In this document: positions 18,995 to 26,973 of the stretch, piece by piece | Position numbering within the stretch: position 1 is the first letter of the stretch | Layout of the letters: each line of letters begins with the position of its first letter | DNA from: Bacteroidota bacterium | GTDB lineage: Bacteria; Bacteroidota; Bacteroidia; Bacteroidales; B18-G4 | Assembly (NCBI GenBank): GCA_018831055.1 | Contig: JAHJRE010000084.1 | Coordinates: forward strand, 1 to 32,509 | Length of the DNA stretch: 32,509 nt | Reading direction: 5' to 3' | The notes under the pieces: generated by a model | What the model saw: the letters and a program-made list of their open reading frames with translations, nothing else | Databases searched by the model: none | Told to the model about the DNA's origin: nothing | Program-made: the position numbers and the translations under genes

Positions 18995-20209
18995 ATGGCC
19001 GAAATCATCGAAATTCTCAAAAAAGTTGACATTTTCAAAGAAATGGAATCCCATTTCCTGGAGGAAATTGCCGGTGTACTGGAAGAAGTTAATGTAAAAC
19101 GGCAGCAGAATATTATAAAAAAAGGTGATCCGGGAGATGCAATGTATATTATTGGTGAAGGCCAGGTTAGGATACATGATGGAAACCACGTTTTGTCAAG
19201 GCTTTCCGAATATAATGTGTTTGGCGAATACTCCCTGATTGATGATGAGGTCCGATCTGCTTCCGTTACCGCCGAAAAACAGTCTATCCTGTATAAACTC
19301 AACAGGAATGACTTTGATAAACTCGTTGCCAGAAATAAGGATATAACGCGTGGAATACTCCGGGTATTGATCCAGCGAATCAGATATATGAACGAACTGG
19401 AGGAAAAACTTGCAAGGAGTTATATTAAGATACAAAAGCAAAAAGCAGAGATTGAAGAGCAAAGTGAAAACCTCAGGATCCAGAAGCAAAAATTCGAAGA
19501 ACAGAATTTTGAGTTGCTCAATATTAACGAAGAAAAGAATAACCTTATAGGTGTTGTAGTTCATGGCCTTAAAAATCCACTGACCAGTTGTCTGACCATA
19601 GTTGATCTGCTTTATGCCGACGAGGAAAATTGCAATGGAGAGCAACGCGAATATCTGGACCTGATCCGTCGCTCCCTGTTTCGTATGAACAAAATGATCA
19701 ATGAGATACTTGATGTAAATATCATTGAATCAAGGGTATTGCAACTTAAGATCACAAAGATAAATCTGAGATCCATTGTCTCCGACATCCTGGGAAATCA
19801 CAGGTTGGCGATGGAACAACTTGGTCTTGAACTGGTTGAAGAAATGGACGACATATTTGCTGACCTTAATGAAGTCTATATTCTGCAGGTTGTCGACAAT
19901 TTGATCAGTAATGCTATCCGGTTCACTCCTTCGGGAAAAAAGATCCATGTGCTGGTGCTTAAGAAGGGGAAAGCAGCAAGGTTGGTTATAAAAGATGAAG
20001 GTGTGGGCATCCCATCTCATATGACGGAGGCTGTTTTTGATTTGTATCAGCAAAAGAAATCCATGCTTTCACAGGATGAACCTGACCCGGGACTGGGCCT
20101 GGCCATAGTTAAAAAGTATGTAACTGCTATGGCTGGTAAGGTTTGGTGCGAAAGTTCAGAAGGCAAGGGATCCTCTTTTATTGTTGAATTTCCTCTGTCT
20201 GCTTCATGA
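18995..20209 (+). CDS. Soluble cyclic-nucleotide-binding-domain histidine kinase
   Basis: A 404-residue protein with no membrane segment. Residues of about 1-125 form a cNMP-binding fold (GDPGDAMYIIGEGQVRI, then YNVFGEYSLIDDEVRSASV). A Lys/Gln/Glu-rich coiled coil spans about 135-185. A HisKA-like segment has H190 in VVVHGLKNPLTS. The HATPase domain has the N-box DNLISNAIRFTPSG (N306), G1 box DEGVGIP and G2 box GLGLAIVKKY. The residue after the phospho-accepting His is Gly191, where HisKA kinases normally have Glu or Asp, so autokinase or phosphatase chemistry may be altered. No response regulator lies nearby. Its stop is only 6 bp from that of the convergent permease gene, with no room for a separate terminator. 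The ligand and partner are unknown. Confidence 0.9.
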   Translation: MAEIIEILKKVDIFKEMESHFLEEIAGVLEEVNVKRQQNIIKKGDPGDAMYIIGEGQVRIHDGNHVLSRLSEYNVFGEYSLIDDEVRSASVTAEKQSILYKLNRNDFDKLVARNKDITRGILRVLIQRIRYMNELEEKLARSYIKIQKQKAEIEEQSENLRIQKQKFEEQNFELLNINEEKNNLIGVVVHGLKNPLTSCLTIVDLLYADEENCNGEQREYLDLIRRSLFRMNKMINEILDVNIIESRVLQLKITKINLRSIVSDILGNHRLAMEQLGLELVEEMDDIFADLNEVYILQVVDNLISNAIRFTPSGKKIHVLVLKKGKAARLVIKDEGVGIPSHMTEAVFDLYQQKKSMLSQDEPDPGLGLAIVKKYVTAMAGKVWCESSEGKGSSFIVEFPLSAS

Positions 20210-20215
20210 TGAAGT

Positions 20216-21442
20216 TTAATGTGATATTTTAATATCCAGTGCATTTCTTAAACCGTTTCCCATTATCATGAATGCAAGCACCATGAACATGATGGCAAGT
20301 CCGGGGAATATGGCAAGGTGGGCTGCATCCAGGATGATATACGGGTAATTTTCCCTGATCATGGTTCCCCACGATGGCATGGGAGGCTGGACACCTATTC
20401 CCAGAAAACTCAAACCGGCTTCTATTAATATGGCGGATGCGAAATTGGCGGAGGATATGACCACCACGGGCCCCATGATGTTGGGCAGGATATGCCGGAA
20501 TATAATCCTGAAATTAGAGAATCCCAGCGCCTTGCCGGCCTCCACAAACTCTTTTTCGCGAAAACTGAGTATTTGCCCGCGGACTACTCTTGCCACTTCA
20601 ACCCACATGGTTAGCCCTACCGCTACAAACACCTGCCAGAATCCTTTACCTAATGCAAATGTTATTGCAATAACCATCAAAAGCGTAGGGATAGACCAGA
20701 TCACATTGATAAACCATACTACCAGGTGATCAACCCAACCCCGGAAAAAACCGGCAAGCGCACCCAATGTTATTCCTATCACCAGGGAGATCAGTACGGA
20801 GATGAAACCAACCGATAAGCTTACGCGTATCCCGATAAGCAACATACTGAGCATATCTCGTCCGAAACGGTCACTTCCCAGTAAATACTGCTTTTTGATA
20901 ATGTGATTGTTAATTACCTTTTCCTGTAAATCGTTCAGGGTGAGAATCTCTGTTTTCCCTCCCTGAACCGGTATGTAAACCGTGTCGTTCGACAAAAGCA
21001 CCGTTTTTCCCGGTTCCAGAGGAAAAGCAATATCGGCAAGTTCAAAACTGTACTGAATGGGATCTGTTTCCGGCGGATCACTGTATTCATCGATGGTTAA
21101 TATCAGGCTGTCAATTTGGTAATTGTTGAAAGGAATCGAAAAATAGGGATATTTCTCTCCAAATACCATTGTATGGAACCAGGATGTCTTTACAGATGGT
21201 TCATTTTTAGTAATTAACAGCATTTGACAACTGAATCCGGGTTTTTTCGCTGCCAGCTCAATATGCTGGTCATTGGCAAAGGGTGAACGGTCAGGTGTGA
21301 TCTGATAACCCAATGCTCCCAGGATCATCGTGCAAAAAATAAACCATAATGCCGCATAACTTAAACGGTTCTTTCTGAAACGCTTCCATGCTATCCTCGA
21401 AAGCGATCCGCTACCTTCGTATTTTCTTTTCCTGAGGAACAT
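20216..21442 (-). CDS. OppC-type ABC transporter permease with enlarged periplasmic loop
   Basis: Inner-membrane permease of the peptide/nickel ABC importer family. The N-terminal region (SRIAWKRFRKNRLSYAALWF) matches OppC/DppC. The binding-protein-dependent transport domain begins at LLGSDRFGRDMLSMLLIGIRVSLSVG. It contains the ATPase-contacting EAA loop, EAGKALGFSNFRIIFRHILPN, and ends with the GLSFLGIGVQPPMPSWGTM motif. Between the first membrane helix and the core domain lies a loop of about 140 residues, much longer than in E. coli OppC, with sequence such as YFSIPFNNYQIDSLILTIDE. The frame reaches upstream to 21538, but ATG 21442 gives the normal N-terminus. No OppB, ATPase or binding-protein gene is adjacent, so its partners are encoded elsewhere. 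Confidence 0.9.
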   Translation of the reverse strand: MFLRKRKYEGSGSLSRIAWKRFRKNRLSYAALWFIFCTMILGALGYQITPDRSPFANDQHIELAAKKPGFSCQMLLITKNEPSVKTSWFHTMVFGEKYPYFSIPFNNYQIDSLILTIDEYSDPPETDPIQYSFELADIAFPLEPGKTVLLSNDTVYIPVQGGKTEILTLNDLQEKVINNHIIKKQYLLGSDRFGRDMLSMLLIGIRVSLSVGFISVLISLVIGITLGALAGFFRGWVDHLVVWFINVIWSIPTLLMVIAITFALGKGFWQVFVAVGLTMWVEVARVVRGQILSFREKEFVEAGKALGFSNFRIIFRHILPNIMGPVVVISSANFASAILIEAGLSFLGIGVQPPMPSWGTMIRENYPYIILDAAHLAIFPGLAIMFMVLAFMIMGNGLRNALDIKISH

Positions 21443-21639
21443 TTCAAAATTTTGATAAATGTAAGATATTTCTTTTGAGAACAGCGTTTGATATTTGTAG
21501 TCTGTTTGATGGATTTGAATCCTTAATATCCTTATCATTTCGGGGGATATAATTGAAAATCCCTATTGATAATTCAGTAATTTAGCTACGGTTTATTTTC
21601 CGATGAAGCAATTCAACGGAATTCTCAAATTCTGAAGCG

Positions 21640-22446
21640 ATGTCAGTGATCATAACCAGTATGAATAACCCCAGGGTAAGGGAATTGCAGAAGTTGTCCA
21701 AGCCCAGGGACAGGAAGGAGTCAGGTTTGTTTGTCATTGAAGGCCGGAAGGAGATCATGCTGGCCTTTGATCATGGTTATGATTTTGAATCTTTGTGGGT
21801 TTGTCGTGAGATCGGAGAAGCAAGCGAGTTTAACGATGTATCGGAACGGTTTTCCGCTATCGGTGTTCCTTTGATAGAAATATCTGCTCATGTATTCAGT
21901 AAGCTGGCTTACCGGGAAAACAGTGATGGGGTGCTTGGTGTAGCGCATGCGAGGAATCACAGTTTAAAGGATCTTGACTTACCCTCAACTCCGTTGGTAG
22001 TCGTTCTTGAAGCTGTGGAGAAACCGGGTAATCTTGGGGCAATCCTGCGGACTGCGGATGCTGCCGGGGTTGATGCGGTGATTCTCTGTAATCCGAGAAC
22101 CGACCTGTATAATCCTAATGTCGTTCGTTCAAGCATAGGTTGTCTGTTCTCACAACAGATTGCTGTGACATCTTCGGCATCTGCCTTAACTTTTCTCCGG
22201 GAAAGAGGTATCATAATTTATGCGGCATACCTGACTGCCCGATTGAAATATCATGAGGCTGATTTCCGGGGAGCCTCAGCTATTGTCATGGGGACTGAGG
22301 CGGATGGCCTTTCTGAGTTCTGGCTTAAAAACTGCGATCAGGGTATCATTATCCCCATGCGTGGCGCCATCGACTCGCTTAATGTATCGACATCCACAGC
22401 TATCATCGTTTTTGAGGCAATGAGACAAAGAGGTTTTGATGGGTAA
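21640..22446 (+). CDS. TrmH/SpoU-family RNA 2'-O-methyltransferase with substrate-binding domain
   Basis: The second SPOUT methyltransferase of the window, larger (268 residues) than the one at 4.5 kb. It has an N-terminal RNA-binding domain of the RlmB/TsnR type (SMNNPRVRELQKLSKPRDRK, then GLFVIEGRKEIMLAF). The SpoU catalytic domain follows, with EAVEKPGNLGAILRTADAAG, IVMGTEADGLSEFW and the knot IPMRGAIDSLNVSTSTAII. It methylates a ribose in rRNA or tRNA; the position cannot be read from sequence. tRNA-His begins 68 bp after its stop but has its own promoter box. The start at 21640 fits the family N-terminus. Confidence 0.92.
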   Translation: MSVIITSMNNPRVRELQKLSKPRDRKESGLFVIEGRKEIMLAFDHGYDFESLWVCREIGEASEFNDVSERFSAIGVPLIEISAHVFSKLAYRENSDGVLGVAHARNHSLKDLDLPSTPLVVVLEAVEKPGNLGAILRTADAAGVDAVILCNPRTDLYNPNVVRSSIGCLFSQQIAVTSSASALTFLRERGIIIYAAYLTARLKYHEADFRGASAIVMGTEADGLSEFWLKNCDQGIIIPMRGAIDSLNVSTSTAIIVFEAMRQRGFDG

Positions 22447-22490
22447 ATGGAAAATTTCTTTTTCAGTATTATGGAGGTACAAAAATTTTG

Positions 22491-22498
22491 TATATTTG
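22491..22498 (+). promoter_or_regulatory. -7 promoter box for tRNA-His
   Basis: Exact TATATTTG followed by CATCCC, 16 bp before the tRNA. The same TATATTTGCA core precedes tRNA-Gly at 1351, which supports its use. No clear -33 element. Confidence 0.65.
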
Positions 22499-22513
22499 CA
22501 TCCCTTTTAATAC

Positions 22514-22588
22514 GGTGCATGTAGCTCAGCTGGTTAGAGCATCGGATTGTGGTTCCGAGGGTCGTGGGTTCAAGTCCCATCTTGCACC
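22514..22588 (+). tRNA. tRNA-His (anticodon GTG)
   Basis: The anticodon arm TCGGA-TTGTGGT-TCCGA gives anticodon GTG. The extra 5' guanosine G-1 (22514) faces C73 (22588), the identity pair unique to tRNA-His. The T arm is GTGGG-TTCAAGT-CCCAT. The acceptor GTGCATG pairs with CTTGCAC except for a T-T mismatch at the sixth pair. The three bases after the discriminator happen to read CCA, but these merge into an A-run and the other two tRNAs lack encoded CCA. Confidence 0.96.
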
Positions 22589-22597
22589 CCAAAAAAA

Positions 22598-22626
22598 AGA
22601 GCTGTTAGGATAACAGCTCTTTTTTT
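22598..22626. terminator. Terminator after tRNA-His
   Basis: AGAGCTGTTA (22598-22607), loop GGA, TAACAGCTCT (22611-22620), then six T residues. The A-run before it allows it to serve the convergent DUF4340 operon as well. Confidence 0.93.
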
Positions 22627-22668
22627 ATCGGAGATCGGAGATCGAAGATCGAAGATCGGAGAACGGAG
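22627..22668 (+). repeat. Heptamer tandem repeat, six units of A(T/A)CG(G/A)AG
   Basis: Six uninterrupted 7-bp units: ATCGGAG twice, ATCGAAG twice, ATCGGAG, AACGGAG. The array fills the space between the tRNA-His terminator and the DUF4340 stop codon (22674-22676). TCGGAGATC in the array is also found inverted as GATCTCCGA (22682-22690) within the last codons of that gene, so a hairpin could form across its stop. The period is the same as in the 5140 array, with an unrelated unit. Confidence 0.92.
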
Positions 22669-22673
22669 AACCG

Positions 22674-23633
22674 TTATCTGAGATCTCCGAATTCAAAGAT
22701 TTTTTCAAACAGTTTTCCTTTGCTTCCGTCCCAGATGCTTCCAGGATTTTCACTGGAAGTAATATAATAAACTCCCAGGGTGTCGGCGGCGGGATAAGCA
22801 CTGATCAAAACCGGCTGGAAGGAGCCGCCTTCCAGGGTAAGACGGTAAATGGGCTCTATTCCGCTAATACTCACTGTATCAATAAATCCTGAGTTTCTCA
22901 TTTTAGCAATGGAACGAAGATATTTTACTGTTGCTGCGGAATCGGCCGGTTGTCCATTCAAAGTCCATTTCTTGTCTTGCAGTGATAATTCGTCCCTGGC
23001 TCCGGGTCTTTCAAAAGTAAGTTTCTCCAGTGCTTCGAAATCTTTGCCTACAAGGTTTTTATTTCTATAAAGCGATGATCCGTTGGTAAAATTCATTCGA
23101 AGTAAGCCGTCAAGCGCATATATATTTTTCTCTCCAACCGGCCTGACATAAGAGGTCATTTTGGTGTTCTGACGTGCTCCTACCATCGCATTCTGTTGAT
23201 CGTCTACCTTGTAAGAGAATTTGCCGATCAGTACCTCATCTATTATTTTGTCATCGATATAAAGACTTACCCGTATCCCGTTTGCTTCATCAACCTGGTA
23301 TTCCTCCCATTTATCTTCGCTTCGGGCAGGAACACTTTCTGTTTTCATTTTATCAAGCATATGCAGAACATTATTGATTGCATCCGCATCTCCTATGTAT
23401 TCTTTATCATTCGTCTTTACTGTCCAGGATGAGCTATCTGTCTTTATCAGTTTAAGTGGGTCAGTCTGACCCGGTTCGGTGATCTCAATCAGAGTAACCT
23501 GATCAGGCTCGAAATCCAGAACCTGTGACCGGAAGGTTCTGTCACCCTTACGGTTAAGTGTTACCAGGGCAACTATTGCGGCCAGTATTATGACCGCAAT
23601 CATTAAAATTGTAGTATTTAATTTCCTAAACAT
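22674..23633 (-). CDS. DUF4340 membrane-anchored protein of the GldAFG-like ABC operon
   Basis: A 319-residue protein with one N-terminal membrane segment (TTILMIAVIILAAIVALVTL) and a soluble region expected outside the cytoplasm. That region has repeated modules of the type seen in DUF4340 proteins: VLDFEPDQVTLIEIT, WTVKTNDKEYIGDADAINNV, and later LEKLTFERPGARDELSLQD with KWTLNGQPADSAATVKYLRS. No catalytic residues are recognisable. It is the last gene of a four-gene operon and overlaps the GldG-like gene by 8 bp, so the two are probably translated together and act as a pair. The family is typically found beside this kind of ABC system; its molecular function is unknown. Confidence 0.85.
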   Translation of the reverse strand: MFRKLNTTILMIAVIILAAIVALVTLNRKGDRTFRSQVLDFEPDQVTLIEITEPGQTDPLKLIKTDSSSWTVKTNDKEYIGDADAINNVLHMLDKMKTESVPARSEDKWEEYQVDEANGIRVSLYIDDKIIDEVLIGKFSYKVDDQQNAMVGARQNTKMTSYVRPVGEKNIYALDGLLRMNFTNGSSLYRNKNLVGKDFEALEKLTFERPGARDELSLQDKKWTLNGQPADSAATVKYLRSIAKMRNSGFIDTVSISGIEPIYRLTLEGGSFQPVLISAYPAADTLGVYYITSSENPGSIWDGSKGKLFEKIFEFGDLR

Positions 23634-25143
23634 AACCTTCCTCCATTCTTTTTGAGCGGATAATCCTCCTCCTCTGATATCTCAGTATTCCGTATATAAC
23701 AATCACTAATATGGGAACCAGGAAGTTCATCCACCGCATAAGTACTTTTTTTGCATCACTAACCTGATCCAGTGGTCTGGATGTCACTTCCTTGGTCCTA
23801 AGACCGATAAGCCCTGTCTCATCGGTCAGCCACTCAACGGAATTAACCATCAGGCTTACATTATCCGGTTGAACCTGCTGTGCACGTTGCCCTTCACCAT
23901 TGACCGGGAAATCACCGTCTCCGATAATAACGATTTTCGAGGGTGTATTTCCTGAAATATTTCCACTGACGATACCTGCAACAGGCGTACCTGGCCTTGT
24001 GAAATCGCTTTCGTTCCAGCGTTTGTTGATATCGAAATATACAGGAGTTGCCTGGGTGCCGGATTGTTTGCTCGACCATGCAATAGGTGTGAATTGTACT
24101 GTGGTGTCACCACTATAGCTGACAGGGCTTGCAAAAGGCAGTAATACAGATTCCAGTCCTTTGGTTATGGGATGGTTTTCAAAGTTTACCACAACCGGAA
24201 GATACGGAAATGGCATGGCTGTTGTCATGGTGAAGCCCATTTGCTGCTGCCTTACGCTAACGTTTCCACAACTGGCATCCACAATGAAATTGTCTTCAAC
24301 AACAATGCCTTTGTCTGCCAGCCAGCTTTCAAGTCCGGTACTGATGGGTTTTCCCGTGGCATTGCTCATATCGCCTTCCACACGGTTTAAAGCTATAAAT
24401 AGATTACCTCCACCGGCAAGATATTTATCAAGGTTGTTCAGGGCTTTCTGTGGGAAGGAATCCCTGGGAGCTACTATCATAAGAGCCTTGTAAGGTGCCA
24501 GATATACACCGCTGTCTGCAATATTTACAGGTACTATATCGTAAAGAATCTGCAACTGTTCATTAACCTGCTGGAGAGCATTCAACGAAGGACTTCCTTG
24601 TCCCTGGATATACCCGATCTTGGGTTTGTCTTTCACGGAAAGCTTTTTGATGGCTGTAGAAAGATCAAACTCCATTGACGATTCCGGCTGGATAAGCGGG
24701 ATAATTCCTTTTTCTTCTCCCAGCCGCAGAACTGCTCCCAGGTAAACCTTTTTCTGGGTCACCTGGTCTTTCTCCCTTGCATTAATGATGACAGGTCGTA
24801 TGCCGTTTTGCAAGGCCTGGTTTTCCATATCCTGGCTCTTGTTGGGATCAACAAATTCATACAGAATATTGCCTCCTGAAGCACTTGCATACTCCGAAAG
24901 TAGGTCACGGAAGTCGTTCTTGATCTTCAGAAACTGGGGAGGCAGATCCCCGGTGAAATAGGCGGTGATAGTGATGGTCTCATCGAGATCCTTTAAAATG
25001 CCTTTGGTTGCCTTGCTGAGAGAATACTGACCGTCTTCGGTCAGGTCTATCCTGAAAAAGAACTGATACGAAAGAAAATTGATCAGGATGATTACAACCA
25101 GGATCAGCAGGCTCTTGGAATTAATATTTTGTTTTTTCTTCAT
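23626..25143 (-). CDS. GldG-like ABC transporter auxiliary protein
   Basis: A 505-residue protein of the 'ABC-type transport system involved in gliding motility, auxiliary component' family (GldG). It has an N-terminal membrane segment (SLLILVVIILINFLSYQFFF) followed by the family's opening RIDLTEDGQYSLSKATKGIL. The long extracytoplasmic region includes YIQGQGSPSLNALQ and a Rossmann-like stretch (LDKYLAGGGNLFIALN). A C-terminal membrane helix (MNFLVPILVIVIYGILRYQR) comes before a basic cytoplasmic tail. The layout matches GldG. It sits 23 bp after the permease gene and overlaps the DUF4340 gene. None of the other gld genes needed for gliding is present here, so gliding cannot be assumed. Confidence 0.88.
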   Translation of the reverse strand: MKKKQNINSKSLLILVVIILINFLSYQFFFRIDLTEDGQYSLSKATKGILKDLDETITITAYFTGDLPPQFLKIKNDFRDLLSEYASASGGNILYEFVDPNKSQDMENQALQNGIRPVIINAREKDQVTQKKVYLGAVLRLGEEKGIIPLIQPESSMEFDLSTAIKKLSVKDKPKIGYIQGQGSPSLNALQQVNEQLQILYDIVPVNIADSGVYLAPYKALMIVAPRDSFPQKALNNLDKYLAGGGNLFIALNRVEGDMSNATGKPISTGLESWLADKGIVVEDNFIVDASCGNVSVRQQQMGFTMTTAMPFPYLPVVVNFENHPITKGLESVLLPFASPVSYSGDTTVQFTPIAWSSKQSGTQATPVYFDINKRWNESDFTRPGTPVAGIVSGNISGNTPSKIVIIGDGDFPVNGEGQRAQQVQPDNVSLMVNSVEWLTDETGLIGLRTKEVTSRPLDQVSDAKKVLMRWMNFLVPILVIVIYGILRYQRRRIIRSKRMEEGYV

Positions 25144-25166
25144 GGCTAAACACTTGCTTGATGGTT

Positions 25167-25886
25167 TTACAATCTGCTCTTTTCCAGGTTAGCTTCCGTG
25201 AGTATCATTCCCAGGAAGATCAATGACAGGAAGAAAACCAGGTCTCTGGAATCAATCACTCCCCTCGAAATGGAATCCATATGGGTGGAGACACTCAGAT
25301 AATCAAAGATCTGTCCCGGCAGTCCGGTAAGGTAACCGGCAGCAAAGGAAAAGATTACCTGGAAGAAAATTCCGATGAACAATGCCAGAAGGTAACCTAT
25401 AATCTGGTTCGTGGAGATACTGGAGGTAAAAAGTCCAATGGCAATGTAGGTGGCGCTCATCAGGATCAGACCCAGATAACCTGTCCAGATTGCTCCATGA
25501 TCAACCGGCCCCATACTGGCGATAGAAATGTAATAAGGCAAGGTCAAAGCCAGGGCAATGAGGATCAGTATCAGTGTCGCTAGGAATTTTCCCAGCACAA
25601 CCTGCCAGTCGGTGACAGGTCTTGTCAGCAGTAATTCTATAGTACCCGATCGCTTCTCCTCCGCAAACATCCTCATGGTTAGTCCGGGAATAAAGAAAAA
25701 CAAGGTCCAGTATGCAATATTAAAGAATGATTCCATGCTGGCCTGCTTGATGAAGAACACATCGGATCCCAGGAACCAGGTAAATAGCCCGCTAAATCCC
25801 AGGAAGGCCACGATCATGATGTAGGCCATCAGGGAATTGAAAAACATTCCCAGTTCACGTTTTGCTATTATCCAGATATTTTTCAT
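25167..25886 (-). CDS. GldF-like ABC-2-type permease
   Basis: A 239-residue integral membrane protein with about six predicted helices. It begins MKNIWIIAKRELGMFFNSLMAYI, typical of ABC-2 permeases, and has the cytoplasmic loop motif FAEEKRSGTIELLLTRPVTDWQVVLGKF, which contacts the ATPase. The length and the close GldG-like neighbour match GldF. The preceding ATPase gene ends 20 bp upstream. With that ATPase it would form the membrane core of an exporter or a mechanical transporter; the substrate is unknown. Confidence 0.9.
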   Translation of the reverse strand: MKNIWIIAKRELGMFFNSLMAYIMIVAFLGFSGLFTWFLGSDVFFIKQASMESFFNIAYWTLFFFIPGLTMRMFAEEKRSGTIELLLTRPVTDWQVVLGKFLATLILILIALALTLPYYISIASMGPVDHGAIWTGYLGLILMSATYIAIGLFTSSISTNQIIGYLLALFIGIFFQVIFSFAAGYLTGLPGQIFDYLSVSTHMDSISRGVIDSRDLVFFLSLIFLGMILTEANLEKSRL

Positions 25887-25906
25887 GGTTGTATATCTTT
25901 TTCCTT

Positions 25907-26836
25907 TTAATTCATGGTTAATTCACGGAACACATCTTCCAGCTTGGTTTCTGAGACTGTCATTTCCGTAAGAGCCCAGCGGTTTTTAACACATAGGTCG
26001 AATATGTTCCTGCGGGAAGAGGCATCTATCTTGCTTTGAACTTCATAGGAGTTCTCACGGTCACGGATGAAATCAACCATCTCAACACTGTCGAGGTTTT
26101 TTAGTGCTTCATAAATCTTATTCTTTTCCCCGTCTTCAATGGTGATTTGGAGAATCTCCTTGCCCTGGGCGTGTTTTCTGAGTTCTTTCGGTGTACCGTC
26201 GGCAACGATTTTCCCTTTATTTATTATCATGATCCGGTCGCAGGTAGCTTCCACTTCTGCAAGGATATGGGAACTCAGGATAACGGTTTTTTCCTTTCCA
26301 ATCCTTTTGATCAGCTCGCGGATCTCAATGATCTGGTTGGGGTCCAGCCCTGATGTGGGCTCATCCAGAATCAGCACTTCCGGGTCATGGATTAATGCCT
26401 GTGCTAACCCTACACGTTGCTGATAACCTTTGGATAATTCTCCGATATTCTTGTGTTTTTCTCCTTCCAGCCCGCACACACGGATCATATCCCGGATACG
26501 GTCTTTTACCTTTGCTTTAGGTATGCCATATAATTCGGCTGTGTAAGCAAGATATTCGATCACAGGCATTTCGGTGTAAAGAGGGTTGTTTTCAGGAAGA
26601 TACCCGATATGTTTCTTTACCTCTTCCGGTTGCGCGGATGTACTGAAATTACCAATACTGATCTTGCCATTTTCAGGCACCAGGAAAGTAGTGATTGCTT
26701 TCATGGTAGTGGTTTTCCCGGCGCCGTTCGGCCCCAGGAACCCTAACACCTCACCCGTTCTTACACGGAAGGAGATGTCATCTACAGCCTTTTGTGTGCC
26801 GTAGGTCTTGGTTAAATTTTCAACGATGATATCCAT
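25907..26836 (-). CDS. ABC transporter ATP-binding protein, GldA-like
   Basis: First gene of the four-gene operon. The 309-residue ATPase has Walker A GPNGAGKT at residues 35-42, the Q-loop in GYLPENNPLYTEMPV, signature LSKGYQQRVGLAQAL, Walker B VLILDEPTSGLDP and the switch His in ILSSHILAEVEATC. A C-terminal extension of about 90 residues (EILQITIEDGEKNKIYEAL onward) is like that of GldA and other ABC-2 exporters. It powers the permease encoded immediately downstream. The gene is divergent from the alpha-2-macroglobulin gene. Confidence 0.92.
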   Translation of the reverse strand: MDIIVENLTKTYGTQKAVDDISFRVRTGEVLGFLGPNGAGKTTTMKAITTFLVPENGKISIGNFSTSAQPEEVKKHIGYLPENNPLYTEMPVIEYLAYTAELYGIPKAKVKDRIRDMIRVCGLEGEKHKNIGELSKGYQQRVGLAQALIHDPEVLILDEPTSGLDPNQIIEIRELIKRIGKEKTVILSSHILAEVEATCDRIMIINKGKIVADGTPKELRKHAQGKEILQITIEDGEKNKIYEALKNLDSVEMVDFIRDRENSYEVQSKIDASSRRNIFDLCVKNRWALTEMTVSETKLEDVFRELTMN

Positions 26837-26900
26837 AGAAAATTCATTTTACGTGCAAAAAAAATAAAAAACTATCTCTTTGTAAAGCCACCCGGTTTTG

Positions 26901-26920
26901 TTTTAACAATTTTTAACAAT
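26901..26920. repeat. Perfect tandem 10-bp direct repeat in a divergent promoter region
   Basis: TTTTAACAAT occurs twice back to back between the GldA-like ATPase gene and the alpha-2-macroglobulin gene. One helical turn of spacing would place two protein-binding sites on the same face of the DNA. No exact TAnnTTTG box was found in 26837-26973, so its relation to either promoter is unclear. Confidence 0.55.
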
Positions 26921-26973
26921 GGCTTGTATTTGTTGTTTTTTTGGAGTAGGTTTGATGGAAAAGCGGCTAATTT

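Noticed and set aside
22589-22591. Genome-encoded CCA end on tRNA-His
   Set aside because: The bases fit CCA, but they run into an A-tract and the other two tRNAs lack it, so it is probably chance.
22674-26836. Evidence that the organism glides
   Set aside because: GldAFG-like genes also occur in non-gliding bacteria, and no other gld or spr gene is in the window.
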